A DNA stretch of 64,000 nt, taken from positions 51,936-115,935 of the forward strand of contig DASVAA010000189.1 of the NCBI GenBank assembly GCA_036376595.1. The letters run 5' to 3'. Numbering within the stretch: position 1 is the first letter of the stretch; each line of letters begins with the position of its first letter. The notes beneath the pieces are model-generated. The model was not told the DNA's origin. It saw only the letters and a list, made by a program, of their open reading frames with translations, and made no database searches. Both the position numbers and the translations under genes were made by a program. Below are positions 52,841 through 62,068 of this stretch, in pieces. Origin of the DNA: SMAG-U1939 sp036376595 (GTDB lineage Bacteria; Chloroflexota; Ktedonobacteria; Ktedonobacterales; JADMIN01).

Positions 52841-54736
52841 CTAGGCCTCGGCGGTCTCCTCCTCTGTCGCCGCCGGCTCCGCGGAGACCGCGTTGGCAGA
52901 CTCCTCGGCTGCCGGCGCGCGCTCTTGCGCGAAGGCATCCGCCGCGGCTGGCTCCTGGGCGGGAGATGCCGTGGACTCTGGCTGCTCGGTCTCGGCGGCT
53001 TGCGGCGCCGCGGACTGCGGCTCCTCGGCTGCCGGTTGAGCGGCCGGTGCTTCCGCCTCCGCCTCCGGCTCCGCGGCCGGCGCGGCGGCTTCCGGCTCCG
53101 CGGCCGATGCGGTCTCCGCGGGCTGGGCCGCCTGTGGCTCCGCGGTTGGCTCGGCAGCTTGTGGTTGTGGCTCGGCCTCGGCGCTCGTGGTTGCCTCGGG
53201 CTGCGTCGCGGCCGCGGTGGATGCCGCTGGTGTGGCTGGGGCGGCAGGCGCAGGGGCGGCAGAAGCATTCTGCTGGCCGCGCAGCGCCGCGGCGGCAAAG
53301 GCCGCGCCCATCGCGGTCATCGGCTCCTCTTCGCGCGCGCGCTCGCGCGCCGCGGGACGCGCCGGCTGGGCAGCGGGCGCACTGGCGCCGCCCTCAGCGG
53401 TCGGAGCACCTGCCCCTGCCTCAGCGGCAGCCGGCTGCTCGCTGGCTCCCGCGGACGCGGCGGCCTCGCGCACCTCCGGCGCTGGCTCCTCCACCTGACG
53501 TACCGAGAGGCCCAGGCGGCGGCGCTCCGGCTCGATGCGCACGATGCGCACCGTGATATCCTGGCCCTCCTTCAAGACGGCCTTGGGCTCGGTGGTGCCG
53601 ACCGGCATCTCGGAGAGGTGAATCAGGCCCTCGATGCCGTCCTCGATGCGCGCGAAGGCACCGAACGGCGCGATCTTGGTGATCGTGCCGTGGACGAGCT
53701 GGCCGACCGCGTAACGCTGGGCGACCGTCGTCCAGGGGTCCACCTCGGCACGCTTGATCGAGAGCGCGATCTTCTTCTTCTCTTTGTCCACCGAGAGGAC
53801 CTGGACCTCGACCTCCTGGCCCACCTTGAGCACTTCGCTGGGGTGGTTCACGCGGCTCCAGGCGAGCTGGCTGATATGCACCAGCCCGTCGGCCCCGCCC
53901 AGGTCCACGAAGGCGCCGAAGTTGGAGAGGTTGCTGACGATGCCCTTGCGCACCTCGCCCACCGTCAGCTCGTTGAGCAGCTCCTCGCGCCGCTTGGCGC
54001 GCCACTCCTGCACCGCCAGGCGCTCAGAGAGGATCAGGCGGTTGCGGTTGCGGTTGATCTCGATGATCTTGAGCTGCAAGCGCCGCCCCACCATGCCCTG
54101 CAGCTTGGCCTGTGTCTCGGCGTTGTCGGCGGTGTCTTCGCGGCGCAGGTGCTGGATCTGGCTGATCGGCACGAAGCCCCGGATGCCTTCGAGGTTGACG
54201 ATCAGGCCGCCCTTGTTGAAGTCAATGACCTCGGCCTCCAGCAGCTCGCCGCGCTCGAACTGCTCCTGCGCGATGCGCCACTGCCGCTCCAGCCGTGCGC
54301 GCTTGATGGAGACCACCGCGTGGCCTTCGGGCGTCTCGGGCTGCATCACGTACACCAGCACATCGTCGCCCACGTGCAGCTCGGAGAGCGAGCCATAGCC
54401 CGCCGGGGGCAGCTCCTTGGTCGTCAGCACGCCCTCGCTCTTGAGGCCGATGTCTACCAGAATCTCGTCCTGGTCAATGCGCACGATCTGGCCCTCAACG
54501 ACATCGCCGCGCTTGATGCTGCGGAACTGGGCCTCCTGCTCGTCGAGCAGGCGGGCCATCTCGCTCATGTCGGGCAGGTCGCCGTCCTGCGGGCGGCTGC
54601 GCATCCCGCTCCCGCCGCCGCTATGGCCGTTCAGCGGTGCCACGCTCCCCGCCTCGTGGCCGTTCTCCGCCGCCTCATGCCCCTCTTGGCGCAGTTCGCT
54701 CTGCTGCGCGGTCTGATCGTTGTCGTCTACGCTCAT
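52841..54736 (-). CDS. rpsA: Ribosomal protein S1-type RNA-binding protein
   Basis: The 631-residue protein has four S1 domains, as in Firmicute/Chloroflexota S1: GDVVEGQIVRIDQDEILVDIG (near 77), GELLEAEVIDFNKGGLIVNL, GEVRKGIVSNLSNFGAFVDLGG and GQLVHGTITKIAPFGAFARIEDG. HISQL or HLSEM ends the later ones. Residues 1-70 are polar and disordered. The last 210 residues are a very unusual Ala/Glu/Pro/Gln tail with many EAxAP units and no fold. It binds mRNA and helps initiation on structured leaders. A 38-base perfect palindrome lies 100 bases upstream. Confidence 0.92.
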   Translation of the reverse strand: MSVDDNDQTAQQSELRQEGHEAAENGHEAGSVAPLNGHSGGGSGMRSRPQDGDLPDMSEMARLLDEQEAQFRSIKRGDVVEGQIVRIDQDEILVDIGLKSEGVLTTKELPPAGYGSLSELHVGDDVLVYVMQPETPEGHAVVSIKRARLERQWRIAQEQFERGELLEAEVIDFNKGGLIVNLEGIRGFVPISQIQHLRREDTADNAETQAKLQGMVGRRLQLKIIEINRNRNRLILSERLAVQEWRAKRREELLNELTVGEVRKGIVSNLSNFGAFVDLGGADGLVHISQLAWSRVNHPSEVLKVGQEVEVQVLSVDKEKKKIALSIKRAEVDPWTTVAQRYAVGQLVHGTITKIAPFGAFARIEDGIEGLIHLSEMPVGTTEPKAVLKEGQDITVRIVRIEPERRRLGLSVRQVEEPAPEVREAAASAGASEQPAAAEAGAGAPTAEGGASAPAAQPARPAARERAREEEPMTAMGAAFAAAALRGQQNASAAPAPAAPATPAASTAAATQPEATTSAEAEPQPQAAEPTAEPQAAQPAETASAAEPEAAAPAAEPEAEAEAPAAQPAAEEPQSAAPQAAETEQPESTASPAQEPAAADAFAQERAPAAEESANAVSAEPAATEEETAEA

Positions 54737-54835
54737 CGTCCTACGTGCGGCGCTCGTCCCGTGCTCGCCGTCCCGGGAGGTGTGCGCGCCGCGTCCCCTT
54801 TCGTGTGTAAAGTACTCGCGGCCCCGTCAGGGACC

Positions 54836-54873
54836 TGCCTGGCTCCCACCACCGCGGTGGTGGGAGCCAGGCA
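54836..54873. promoter_or_regulatory. Perfect 38-base palindrome upstream of rpsA
   Basis: Each arm is 19 bases (one arm TGCCTGGCTCCCACCACCG), with no loop and no mismatch. There is no T-run on either side, so it is not an ordinary terminator. It could be an attenuator-like leader structure, a dimeric regulator site or an inserted palindrome. Confidence 0.6.
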
Positions 54874-55499
54874 ACTAGCTCCGCGCTGCGGATCGCTCCG
54901 CCCGCGAAGCGGCCAATGTGCGGCGCCGAGCCAATATCGCCGCCGCGCCACCCCCCGATGTGTCGTCGGGCCGGCCGCCGCATCGCCGTGCTGGCGGTGT
55001 CGGACTTCGCCGAGCAGCCGATAGAGGTGGTGGGTTTTGCCCGCGCCCGCGCGTCTGAAACGCCGCTGGTATTCAGACGATGCACGCCCCGGAGAGGCAT
55101 CACTTCAGGACGTGCGCGCCAACGCCAGGTCGTGGACCATGCCCCGATGTGAGGTCAAGCTGCCCACGTCATGAGGCGTGCGGGTGCGGAACTGATATGA
55201 GAGAGGGGGAATGCCGCGCGGGCCGGGAGGACGGGCCACTGGGAGAACCGCGTGGAGTGTTGCTCTGGACACTCCGTGCGCCATGTCTCACGTGAGCCGC
55301 GCAGAAAAACCTCGCGCGCCGAACCGTGCGCGCAACTATGCTGTGCGTAACGCCACGATGCCCGATGTCGAGTCGCCGAGATATCCGCCTGACTCTCGCG
55401 GTCTGCGCAAAGCGCCGGGAACACAAACCCGCCGAAGGCGCACAGCGCTCTCGGCGGTTCCTGATTGTGTTCCAACGCTCGCGAAGACTGCGAGCCGCG

Positions 55500-55528
55500 T
55501 TGCATGCCCCCACTTCGCGGGCTATTAT
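55500..55528 (+). promoter_or_regulatory. Promoter of the Nudix gene
   Basis: TTGCAT (55500-55505), 17 bases, TATTAT (55523-55528), leaving a leader of about 155 bases. Confidence 0.65.
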
Positions 55529-55691
55529 ACCATCGGTGTTCTCAGGGCGCAAGCGTCGCGGGACGGGAATCCGCCGCTTTTGCGCGAAGATGACAACACT
55601 GTCAGACAATATGCCGTGCGCCCGCGCCCTATACGCCGGATGGAGCGAGCACACGGTGTGGCGCGCGCATGGGTGCGCGCAGTGGAGGTGG

Positions 55692-56381
55692 ATGGAGAGC
55701 GCGTCCGTGTCCTCAGATTCTTCGACCGTCTCGCGTGCGACCTTGATCGGCGACACCTCCGCCCTCGTTCGATATCTTCGCGAGCGTCTCACCCTCTCGC
55801 CCGAGGCAGCGGAAGCCGCGGTGCTGGCGCACGTGTTGCCTGCTACGCCCGCGCCGGTGCCACCGCTTGCCACCGTGTCGCCCAGGGCTGCGGCCGTGCT
55901 CGCCCCGCTCTACGCCGTTGGGGGTCGCCCGCACCTGCTGTTTACAGTCAGGTCGTTGGATTTGGCGTCGCATCGCGGCGAGATCTCGTTCCCTGGCGGC
56001 TCGCGCGACCCCGAAGACGCCGACCTGGCGGCGACGGCGCTGCGCGAGACCGACGAGGAGCTGGGCATCGCGCCGCGCCGTGTGGAGCTGCTGGGCGCGC
56101 TGCCGGTGGTCTTCGCGGGGCCGAGCAACTTCGCCGTGACCCCCTTCGTCGGCTGGCTCGGCGAGGGTGTGCCGGCGCTCACGCCCAGCCCGGCAGAGGT
56201 CGCCGAGGTGATCTACGCGCCGCTCGCCGCGCTCGACGACCCCGCGATCTACCATACCGAGGTCTGGCAGCGTTTTGGCCAGCCGCACTTGCTTCACTTC
56301 TACGACTTCGGCCCGTACCGCATCTGGGGTGCGACGGGACGCATGCTGCACGCGCTGCTGGCGCTGCTGCCATCTTCGTGA
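55692..56381 (+). CDS. Nudix hydrolase, CoA-pyrophosphatase type
   Basis: The 229-residue enzyme probably cleaves CoA or related nucleotides. FTVRSLDLASHRGEISFPGG and then DADLAATALRETDEELGI form the Nudix box with the extra residues typical of the UPF0035/CoA pyrophosphatase group. Catalytic Glu residues of RETDEELG are present. VTPFVGWL and the C-terminal helix follow as expected. The frame is open upstream past the promoter, so ATG 55692 (GGAGG just before it) is the sensible start; GTG 55707 is an alternative. It is monocistronic. Confidence 0.85.
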   Translation: MESASVSSDSSTVSRATLIGDTSALVRYLRERLTLSPEAAEAAVLAHVLPATPAPVPPLATVSPRAAAVLAPLYAVGGRPHLLFTVRSLDLASHRGEISFPGGSRDPEDADLAATALRETDEELGIAPRRVELLGALPVVFAGPSNFAVTPFVGWLGEGVPALTPSPAEVAEVIYAPLAALDDPAIYHTEVWQRFGQPHLLHFYDFGPYRIWGATGRMLHALLALLPSS

Positions 56382-56975
56382 CCGCCGCGACCGAGACCGC
56401 ATCCGCCCGTGCCTGGAAGTCCTAGCCTATCCGTCCTGAAAACGAGCGAGGGTTACTCGCGCCTTGGCGGCGCGTTGCACCGTGCAGACGGGTCCGCGAG
56501 CCGCGTTGCGCCGTCCCCCGCTGAACGGTGACCGACATCGGCGCGCGGCGCTCGTCAGATCCATTGTCCGCGTAGTGGCCGCGTGTAGTGCGTCAGCGTA
56601 GGCGGTCGCCTCGTAGGTCGTCCCCGTTCCATTTCACGGCTTTTCTGGACTGTAGTTCTCCAGCGGCCACGGGCCTCGGTCGCAGGCGGCCCTGTGTGGC
56701 GCGTGCCGCGCGGCGTGGATTTCCCCCACTTCACCCCACGCCGCGCCAGCCTGCCACCCGTCCGCGCCCACCCGTGGCCGCACTTGTTGCTGCGTGTCGT
56801 GCGGCTACCCGTCCCTTCTCTCTCCGCCGAGCTTGCTCTATCGTGGCTGTTGCAAATGCTATTTGTGCCGCTTGCCACGTCCGCTATACTGGACGCCAGA
56901 GCGCCCGCCACACCGCGACTCCTCCCTCTTGGCGGTCGCCAACCCCGGATTGTATACGTGAAGTGAGGCGGCGCG
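56382..56975. other. Gap before the zinc-ribbon gene, 594 bases
   Basis: No gene is supported. The first 450 bases show nothing recognisable; the promoter at 56863-56890 is at its end. Confidence 0.5.
56863..56890 (+). promoter_or_regulatory. Promoter of the zinc-ribbon/ridA genes
   Basis: TTGTGC (56863-56868), 16 bases, TATACT (56885-56890). Confidence 0.55.
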
Positions 56976-58073
56976 ATGACCTGTCCCCGTTGTGGCCTGC
57001 CGATCGAGCCTGGGACCGTCGCCTGGTGCCCGCGCTGCGGCCAGCCGCTTCAGGCGCCCAGCGCGAGCATGACCTCAGAGGCACCGGCGCAGGCGCCCGG
57101 AGCGCCGCCCAATGCCAGCGGCGGTGTTTCGGTGCCGCTCTATCCGGTCTACCCTGCGCCGCTGCCACCTCCACCCCAAGCCGCACCCGGCGGCAATGAG
57201 CCAGGACAGTACCCAGCGTATCCGGTGTACCCGCCGGGCTATGGCGCACCGGCACCGCCCAGCTACGGCCTGGGGTATGGCCCACCCGCTCCGCCAGCGT
57301 ATGGCTCAGGGTACGCGGCCGGCTATGGTGCGCCGCCGTGGGCGCCTCCGAGCATGCTCCCGCCGCAGCCTCCACCGCGCAAGCGAACTAGCGCCCTCGT
57401 CGTCACAAGCGTCGTGGCACTCGCCGTCGTGCTGCTGGTCGTCGCGATTGCGGGAGGCTCAGCCCTGGTGTTGCGCCAGCGCGGAATTGGGCAGGTGCCG
57501 GCGCAGCCCGCCGCGACGGCGACCGCGACACCCATCATGCCGGGTATGAACGGCCGCACCCCGCTTGTGGACGACCCGCTGATGAGCGATGCCCCCGACT
57601 GGCCCAATGTCACAAACTGCTTTGTGCGTTCCGATGGCTACCACATCACCGACGACTATTTCTGCTATCCGAACTCAACGTCGGTGAGCGACGCGACCAT
57701 CTCCGTCCAGGCGAAGCTGATCACCGGAACGCCTGACGTGCCGTATGGCCTCGCATTCCGCATCTCGAACCAGCCCCACCAGTTCGCCTTCTACTTCTTC
57801 GGCGTCTACACGGCTGGCGACTGGACGTTCCAACGTGACGACAATGGCACCTGGACGTCGATCGTCGATCCGCAGCCATCGGCGGCAATCCAGGGCGGCT
57901 TGCAGTCGGTGACGACGCTGACCGTCAACGCCACCGGCTCGCACTTCGTCTTTTACATCGGGCGGACCCAGGTCGGCACCGCCGATGACTCCGCGCTGAC
58001 CCAGGGGCACGCGGGGCTGACCATCGCCGGGCGCGGCGAGGCGGTCTTCACCAACTTCATCGTCGCCAATTGA
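56976..58073 (+). CDS. Zinc-ribbon membrane protein with outer beta-sandwich domain
   Basis: The 365-residue protein starts with a zinc ribbon (CPRCGLPIEPGTVAWCPRCG, 3-22). About 110 residues of Pro/Tyr/Gly repeats (PAPPxYGxGYG) follow, then one membrane helix (TSALVVTSVVALAVVLLVVAIAG). The outer domain of about 180 residues has the strands of laminin-G/DUF1080-like folds (TISVQAKLITGTPDVPYGLAFRI, FAFYFFGVYTAGDWTFQRDD, FYIGRTQVGTADD, GHAGLTIAGRGEAVFTNFIV). Carbohydrate or ligand binding outside is plausible but unproven. ridA follows after 34 bases. Confidence 0.75.
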   Translation: MTCPRCGLPIEPGTVAWCPRCGQPLQAPSASMTSEAPAQAPGAPPNASGGVSVPLYPVYPAPLPPPPQAAPGGNEPGQYPAYPVYPPGYGAPAPPSYGLGYGPPAPPAYGSGYAAGYGAPPWAPPSMLPPQPPPRKRTSALVVTSVVALAVVLLVVAIAGGSALVLRQRGIGQVPAQPAATATATPIMPGMNGRTPLVDDPLMSDAPDWPNVTNCFVRSDGYHITDDYFCYPNSTSVSDATISVQAKLITGTPDVPYGLAFRISNQPHQFAFYFFGVYTAGDWTFQRDDNGTWTSIVDPQPSAAIQGGLQSVTTLTVNATGSHFVFYIGRTQVGTADDSALTQGHAGLTIAGRGEAVFTNFIVAN

Positions 58074-58107
58074 TCGCCGCTCACGCAGAGAATGGGAGGT
58101 AGACGCC

Positions 58108-58593
58108 ATGCGTATCGAAGCCAAGCTCGCCGAAATGGGACTCGCGCTGCCCGCGCCAATGCAGGCGCCGCCGGGCATGCGCCTGCCCTTCGCGCCGGTG
58201 CGCGTGCGCGGCAATCGCGCCTACGTTTCGGGCACCGGCCCGCTCAATCCCGATGGCTCGCTGGCCGAGCCGCTGGGCAAGGTCGGCGCCGAGCTGACGC
58301 TGGAGCTGGGCTATGCCGCCGCCCGGCTGACGGCGCTGGCGATGCTCGGGGCGCTGGCGCGCGAGCTGGGCGATCTGGACCGCATCACGGCGTGGCTGCG
58401 CATCTTCGGCATGGTCAACGTCGCGCCCGGCTTCACCCAGACACCCTCCGTGATCAACGGCTGCTCCGACCTGATCCTGGACCTCTATGGGCCGGAGGCC
58501 GGCGCGCACGCCCGCTCTGCCGTCGGCCTCGCCGAGCTGCCCATGCGCATCCCGGTCGAGATCGAGGCCGAGGTGGAGATCGCTGGTCTGTAG
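58108..58593 (+). CDS. RidA/YjgF family protein
   Basis: The 161-residue protein belongs to the Rid superfamily, whose RidA members hydrolyse reactive enamine/imine intermediates from PLP enzymes. Features are NRAYVSGTGPLNPDG, the long helix GYAAARLTALAMLGALARELGDLDRI, RIFGMVNVAPGFTQTPSVINGCSDL, and HARSAVGLAELPMRIPVEIEAEV, which keeps the arginine of the active-site RSAVG segment. Its length and ending fit one of the longer YjgF-like subgroups rather than RidA proper. It follows GGGAGG. Confidence 0.88.
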   Translation: MRIEAKLAEMGLALPAPMQAPPGMRLPFAPVRVRGNRAYVSGTGPLNPDGSLAEPLGKVGAELTLELGYAAARLTALAMLGALARELGDLDRITAWLRIFGMVNVAPGFTQTPSVINGCSDLILDLYGPEAGAHARSAVGLAELPMRIPVEIEAEVEIAGL

Positions 58594-58720
58594 GGACATG
58601 TCGTCCCGGCACCGTTCCCTTGGCCGCGCATCCCCTGTCCCATTGGACAGTGACGCGTGCGCCGCAGGACCGCTATGTTGTGCAGCGTCGGCGACAAGCA
58701 TGGCGGGGGCGCCGCGTACG

Positions 58721-59560
58721 ATGAGCACTCGCGTTACAGCATCCACATCCGATGTTCAGGACTATCTGGACCGCATCGGCTTCGCGACTGGGGCGGACTT
58801 CGATGCGCTGGAGCCGTCGCTGGGCCTGCTGCGCGCCCTGCACGAGGCGCACCTGCTGGCCGTGCCCTTCGAGAACCTCTCCATCCACTATGGGCAGCCA
58901 ATCGTGCTGGAGGAAGCGGCGCTCTACGACAAGATCGTGCACCGGCACCGGGGCGGCTTCTGCTACGAGCTGAACGGCCTCTTCGCGTGGCTGCTGCACC
59001 GGCTGGGCTTCGAGGTGAGCCTGCTCTCGGCTGGCGTAGCGCGCGGCGACGGCAGCTTCAATCCCGACTTCGACCATCTGACGTTGCGCGTGCATCATCT
59101 GGAGGGCACCGACTGGCTCGCCGACGTGGGATTCGGCGACGCGTTCCGCCGGCCACTGCTGCTGCAACGCGATGGACCGCAAGATGGAGGCGACGGGCAC
59201 CTGTATCGCCTGCGCCAGGACCAGGACGAGGGTGATGGGCAGCAGGCCGGAGACGAGGCGACGCACGCCTATTGGGTGCTCGAGCAGTACGCCGAGGTGC
59301 GGTGGAGTCCACAGTACCGCTTCACCCTCCAGCCGCGCGCGCTGGCCGATTTCACGGCGCGCTGCGAGTACCAGCAGACCTCGCCCGAATCGCACTTCAC
59401 CAGGCAGCGCATCTGCTCGTTGGCCCTGCCGTGTGGTCGCGTCTCACTCAGCGATCGGCGCCTGATCACGACGATTGATGGGCAGCGGGAGGAGCGCGTG
59501 CTGCAATCAGAGGCGGAGTACCGCGCGGTCTTAGCCGAGCGGTTTGGCGTCGTCGTGTAG
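58721..59560 (+). CDS. nat: Arylamine N-acetyltransferase
   Basis: The enzyme transfers acetyl from acetyl-CoA to arylamines or hydrazines. In about 279 residues the Cys-His-Asp triad is complete: Cys in HRGGFCYELNGLF, His in FDHLTLRV and Asp in LADVGFGDAFRRP. VPFENLSIHYG is the family N-terminal motif. A Gln/Asp/Gly insert (near 165-180) is longer than usual. ATG 58721 is chosen over 58700. Its last 30 bases overlap the convergent pseudouridine synthase gene. Confidence 0.92.
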   Translation: MSTRVTASTSDVQDYLDRIGFATGADFDALEPSLGLLRALHEAHLLAVPFENLSIHYGQPIVLEEAALYDKIVHRHRGGFCYELNGLFAWLLHRLGFEVSLLSAGVARGDGSFNPDFDHLTLRVHHLEGTDWLADVGFGDAFRRPLLLQRDGPQDGGDGHLYRLRQDQDEGDGQQAGDEATHAYWVLEQYAEVRWSPQYRFTLQPRALADFTARCEYQQTSPESHFTRQRICSLALPCGRVSLSDRRLITTIDGQREERVLQSEAEYRAVLAERFGVVV

Positions 59561-60451
59561 AAGGTCCGCTGCGTCGCCACTCCCGCCGCGCAGCGCCTGT
59601 AGCTCATCTGTAGTCAGCAGCCGCGACTGCCCCAGCGCGAGGTCACCCAGTGTGAGCGATCCCACCCGCACGCGTCGTAGCCGCAGCACGGGATGCCTTA
59701 TCGCCTCGAACATGCGCCGCACCTGGCGATTGCGTCCCTCATGAATCGCGATAGCGACCCAGGTGTTCGGCCCCGCGCGCCGCAGCACGCGCACCCGCGC
59801 CGGCGCCGTAGGGCGCGCCTCGCCCGCCAGCACGATGCCGCGCGCGAGACGGTCGAGCTGCGCGGGCGACGGGTGGCCGGCGACCAGCGCGTGATACTCC
59901 TTCTCCAGCGCGTACCGTGGATGCGTCAGGCGCAGCGCCAGCGCGCCGTCGTCGGTCAGCAGCAGCAGTCCTTCGGTGTCGCGGTCCAGCCGGCCGATGG
60001 GATACACTCGCTGCGCGCGCCACTCCTCCGGCAGCAGATCGAGCACCGTGCGGCGTCCGTGCTCGTCGCTGGCCGTCGTCACCGTATCCACTGGCTTGTT
60101 GAGCAAGATGTAGAGCCGCTTGCCCTCCAGCGCCGGACGCACCAGCCGGCCGCGCACGCGCACCTCATCGCGTCCCGGCACCACGCGCGCGCCCAGCTCG
60201 CGCACCACCGCGCCGTTGACCGTGACCGCGCCACTCGCCATCAGCTCCTCGGCATGGCGGCGCGAGGCCACACCCGCGTGCGCGAGGTATTTCTGCACGC
60301 GCTCGCTCGCCGGCTCGTGTGCCGCACCATTGCTCGCCGGCAGTGGCAGCGATTGCCGCCCATCACCCCGCGCGTAGTCCAGCCGGTGGCGAAGGTGGCG
60401 GGGACGGCGTCCGGGGCGGCCCGGAGGGTTTCTGCTGTGCGACTTCTCCAT
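59531..60451 (-). CDS. Pseudouridine synthase, RsuA/RluB family
   Basis: The 306-residue protein has a basic N-terminal extension, an S4 domain (ERVQKYLAHAGVASRRHAEELM), and the RsuA/RluB catalytic domain with YILLNKPVDTVTT, the catalytic Asp in YPIGRLDRDTEGLLLLT, and HEGRNRQVRRMFEAIRHPVLRL. It modifies 23S or 16S rRNA; RluB-like is most likely. TATACT lies only 7 bases before ATG 60451 and no ribosome site is present, so the mRNA may be leaderless. Confidence 0.92.
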   Translation of the reverse strand: MEKSHSRNPPGRPGRRPRHLRHRLDYARGDGRQSLPLPASNGAAHEPASERVQKYLAHAGVASRRHAEELMASGAVTVNGAVVRELGARVVPGRDEVRVRGRLVRPALEGKRLYILLNKPVDTVTTASDEHGRRTVLDLLPEEWRAQRVYPIGRLDRDTEGLLLLTDDGALALRLTHPRYALEKEYHALVAGHPSPAQLDRLARGIVLAGEARPTAPARVRVLRRAGPNTWVAIAIHEGRNRQVRRMFEAIRHPVLRLRRVRVGSLTLGDLALGQSRLLTTDELQALRGGSGDAADLLHDDAKPLG

Positions 60452-60511
60452 GCCAACGAGTATAGCCCTCACGCTGCCGACCGGCCATTCAGGGCGTAAG
60501 AATGCGGGAGA

Positions 60512-62068
60512 TCATAGCCCGTAGGCGGTCAGGCGGCCGTCTTCGTCGGCGCAGTAGAGCCGCCCGGCGATCACGATCGGGCTTTGCCAGTGAATCCCGC
60601 CGATGCTGCTGCCCGCCGAGGCTTGATCGCTGCGCCACAGGCCGCGACCCGTCCGCGGGTCCAGCCCAACGACGACACCATCGCTGGCGGCGAAGAGCAC
60701 GCCGCCCGCCAGCACCGGCGAGGTGGTGTCGATCGGCACGCTCCAGGCGGCTTGCAGCGAGGTACTGCCAGAGTTATCGGTGACGACGCGATAGGCGCGC
60801 AGGCTGCACGTGGTGGGGACGAAGAGCCACACGCCAGAGCCGGGGTCGCTCCACACAACCGGCTGGTGGAAGATGCCGCAGCCAGCGTTGACCGTTTGCA
60901 GCTCGCCGCCGATGTGACCGGGCCCACCATGGCCGCTGAGGTTGCGGCGGTTGATCAGCCGCAGCAGATTATCCTTGCCGCCCTGCACCAGCAGCAGCGG
61001 CGTTTTGCTGTTGGGGATGGCAGGCAGGAGCGCGGGCGACATACTCCCCAGGTCCACGTCGCCGTCGTTGAGCGCGGCCTGGTTGGCCGGCGTCCACGAG
61101 TCGAGCAGGCGGCTGCCGTCGGGACTCAGCTCCAGCACGCTGTCGCCCCAATCGTGGACGCCATCGTAGGGGCCGTTGCCGGTGGTGACGTAGAGATTGC
61201 CGTCGGTGGGGTCCACCACCACGCCGGCCCGCGCCCAGATGCCCGACTGCTCCGACGAGCAATCTTGCGGGCCGAGCAGCGCATGCACGTTCGAGCAGAG
61301 CGAGTTGAAGACATTGCTCGATGCGTCGCCGAGGCTGGTGCTGACGACGTGCCCCTGGTAGGGCGGCGCGTCGCCGATGTAGCCGCTGGTGGCGACGTAG
61401 AGCCGGCCGTTGGCGAGGTTGGGGTCGCTCGACTCCTTCTCGGTGGAGGTGAAGCGCGTGATGCGCACCGGCCAACCGCCGCTGGTCACCTCGGCGCCGG
61501 TCGCCACATCGTATTTGTGCTCGTAGCCGTCGAGGCCGTAGGCGTAGACGTAGCGGCCGCTGGGGTCGAGCACCGGCGAGGAGTGCGTGATCTTGGGGCC
61601 GCGCGGCTGGCGCGACCACAGCACGCGGCCGTTCGCCGCGTCCACCGCGAGCAGGCGCCCGTCGCGCGTCATGATGAACAGCAGATTGCGCGTCGAGCCG
61701 TCGGGCAGGCGCACGCCGCCGAGGTAGACCGGCGCTGAGTCGGCGACCGCCGGCAGCGCGACCTGCCAGACGCGGTGCAGCCCGGCGATGGATCCGGCGC
61801 TGATGGCGGCTTCGTTGGGGTTGACGCCGTCGCGCGCCGCGTCGTAGCCGAAGGTTGGCCAGCGCGCACCAGTTGGAGCTGGGCCTGGCGCCGCGGTCGG
61901 CCCGAAGGTCGCGGTCGCCGTCGCCGTGGGTGTGGCCGTGTGGCCGCTCGATGGGGATGCGCAGCCGGCGAGCAGCAAGAGTGTGGCGAGCGAGAGCAAG
62001 AGCAGGGCCGAGGGTAGGGCATGCGGCCGCACGTGCTGGTTGCCGCAAGAACAGATCAGGAGCCGCAT
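60512..62068 (-). CDS. PQQ-type beta-propeller lipoprotein
   Basis: The 518-residue protein has signal LPSALLLLSLATLLLLAGC (lipobox LAGC) and a Thr/Ala/Pro linker. A propeller with PQQ_2-like blades follows (LLAVDAANGRVLWSRQ, YKYDVATGAEV-type, LYVATSGYIGD, VVVDPTDGNLYVTTGNG, VVGLDPRTGRGLWRSD). It lacks the residues of quinoprotein dehydrogenases that I would expect for PQQ binding, so it is more likely a scaffold or sensor. ATG 62068 follows GGAGGG. Confidence 0.82.
   Translation of the reverse strand: MRLLICSCGNQHVRPHALPSALLLLSLATLLLLAGCASPSSGHTATPTATATATFGPTAAPGPAPTGARWPTFGYDAARDGVNPNEAAISAGSIAGLHRVWQVALPAVADSAPVYLGGVRLPDGSTRNLLFIMTRDGRLLAVDAANGRVLWSRQPRGPKITHSSPVLDPSGRYVYAYGLDGYEHKYDVATGAEVTSGGWPVRITRFTSTEKESSDPNLANGRLYVATSGYIGDAPPYQGHVVSTSLGDASSNVFNSLCSNVHALLGPQDCSSEQSGIWARAGVVVDPTDGNLYVTTGNGPYDGVHDWGDSVLELSPDGSRLLDSWTPANQAALNDGDVDLGSMSPALLPAIPNSKTPLLLVQGGKDNLLRLINRRNLSGHGGPGHIGGELQTVNAGCGIFHQPVVWSDPGSGVWLFVPTTCSLRAYRVVTDNSGSTSLQAAWSVPIDTTSPVLAGGVLFAASDGVVVGLDPRTGRGLWRSDQASAGSSIGGIHWQSPIVIAGRLYCADEDGRLTAYGL

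Larger units (their letters stand above)
54737..55691. other. Long divergent gap between rpsA and the Nudix gene, 955 bases
   Basis: No gene is supported. Open frames on both strands show Arg/His-rich shadow composition. It holds the rpsA leader with its palindrome and the Nudix promoter, both listed. The middle (about 54900-55480) shows nothing I recognise. Confidence 0.5.

Noticed and set aside
54836..54873. Palindrome as an intrinsic terminator
   Set aside because: No T-run follows on either strand and it has no loop bases.
52769..55024. 751-codon open frame antisense to rpsA
   Set aside because: Shadow of the GC-rich S1 gene; its Gly/Arg/Leu composition mirrors the Ala/Glu/Pro tail.
55169..55873. 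Minus-strand frame of 234 codons before the Nudix gene
   Set aside because: No ribosome site or motif; Arg/Ser/Ala-rich shadow overlapping the Nudix promoter and N-terminus.
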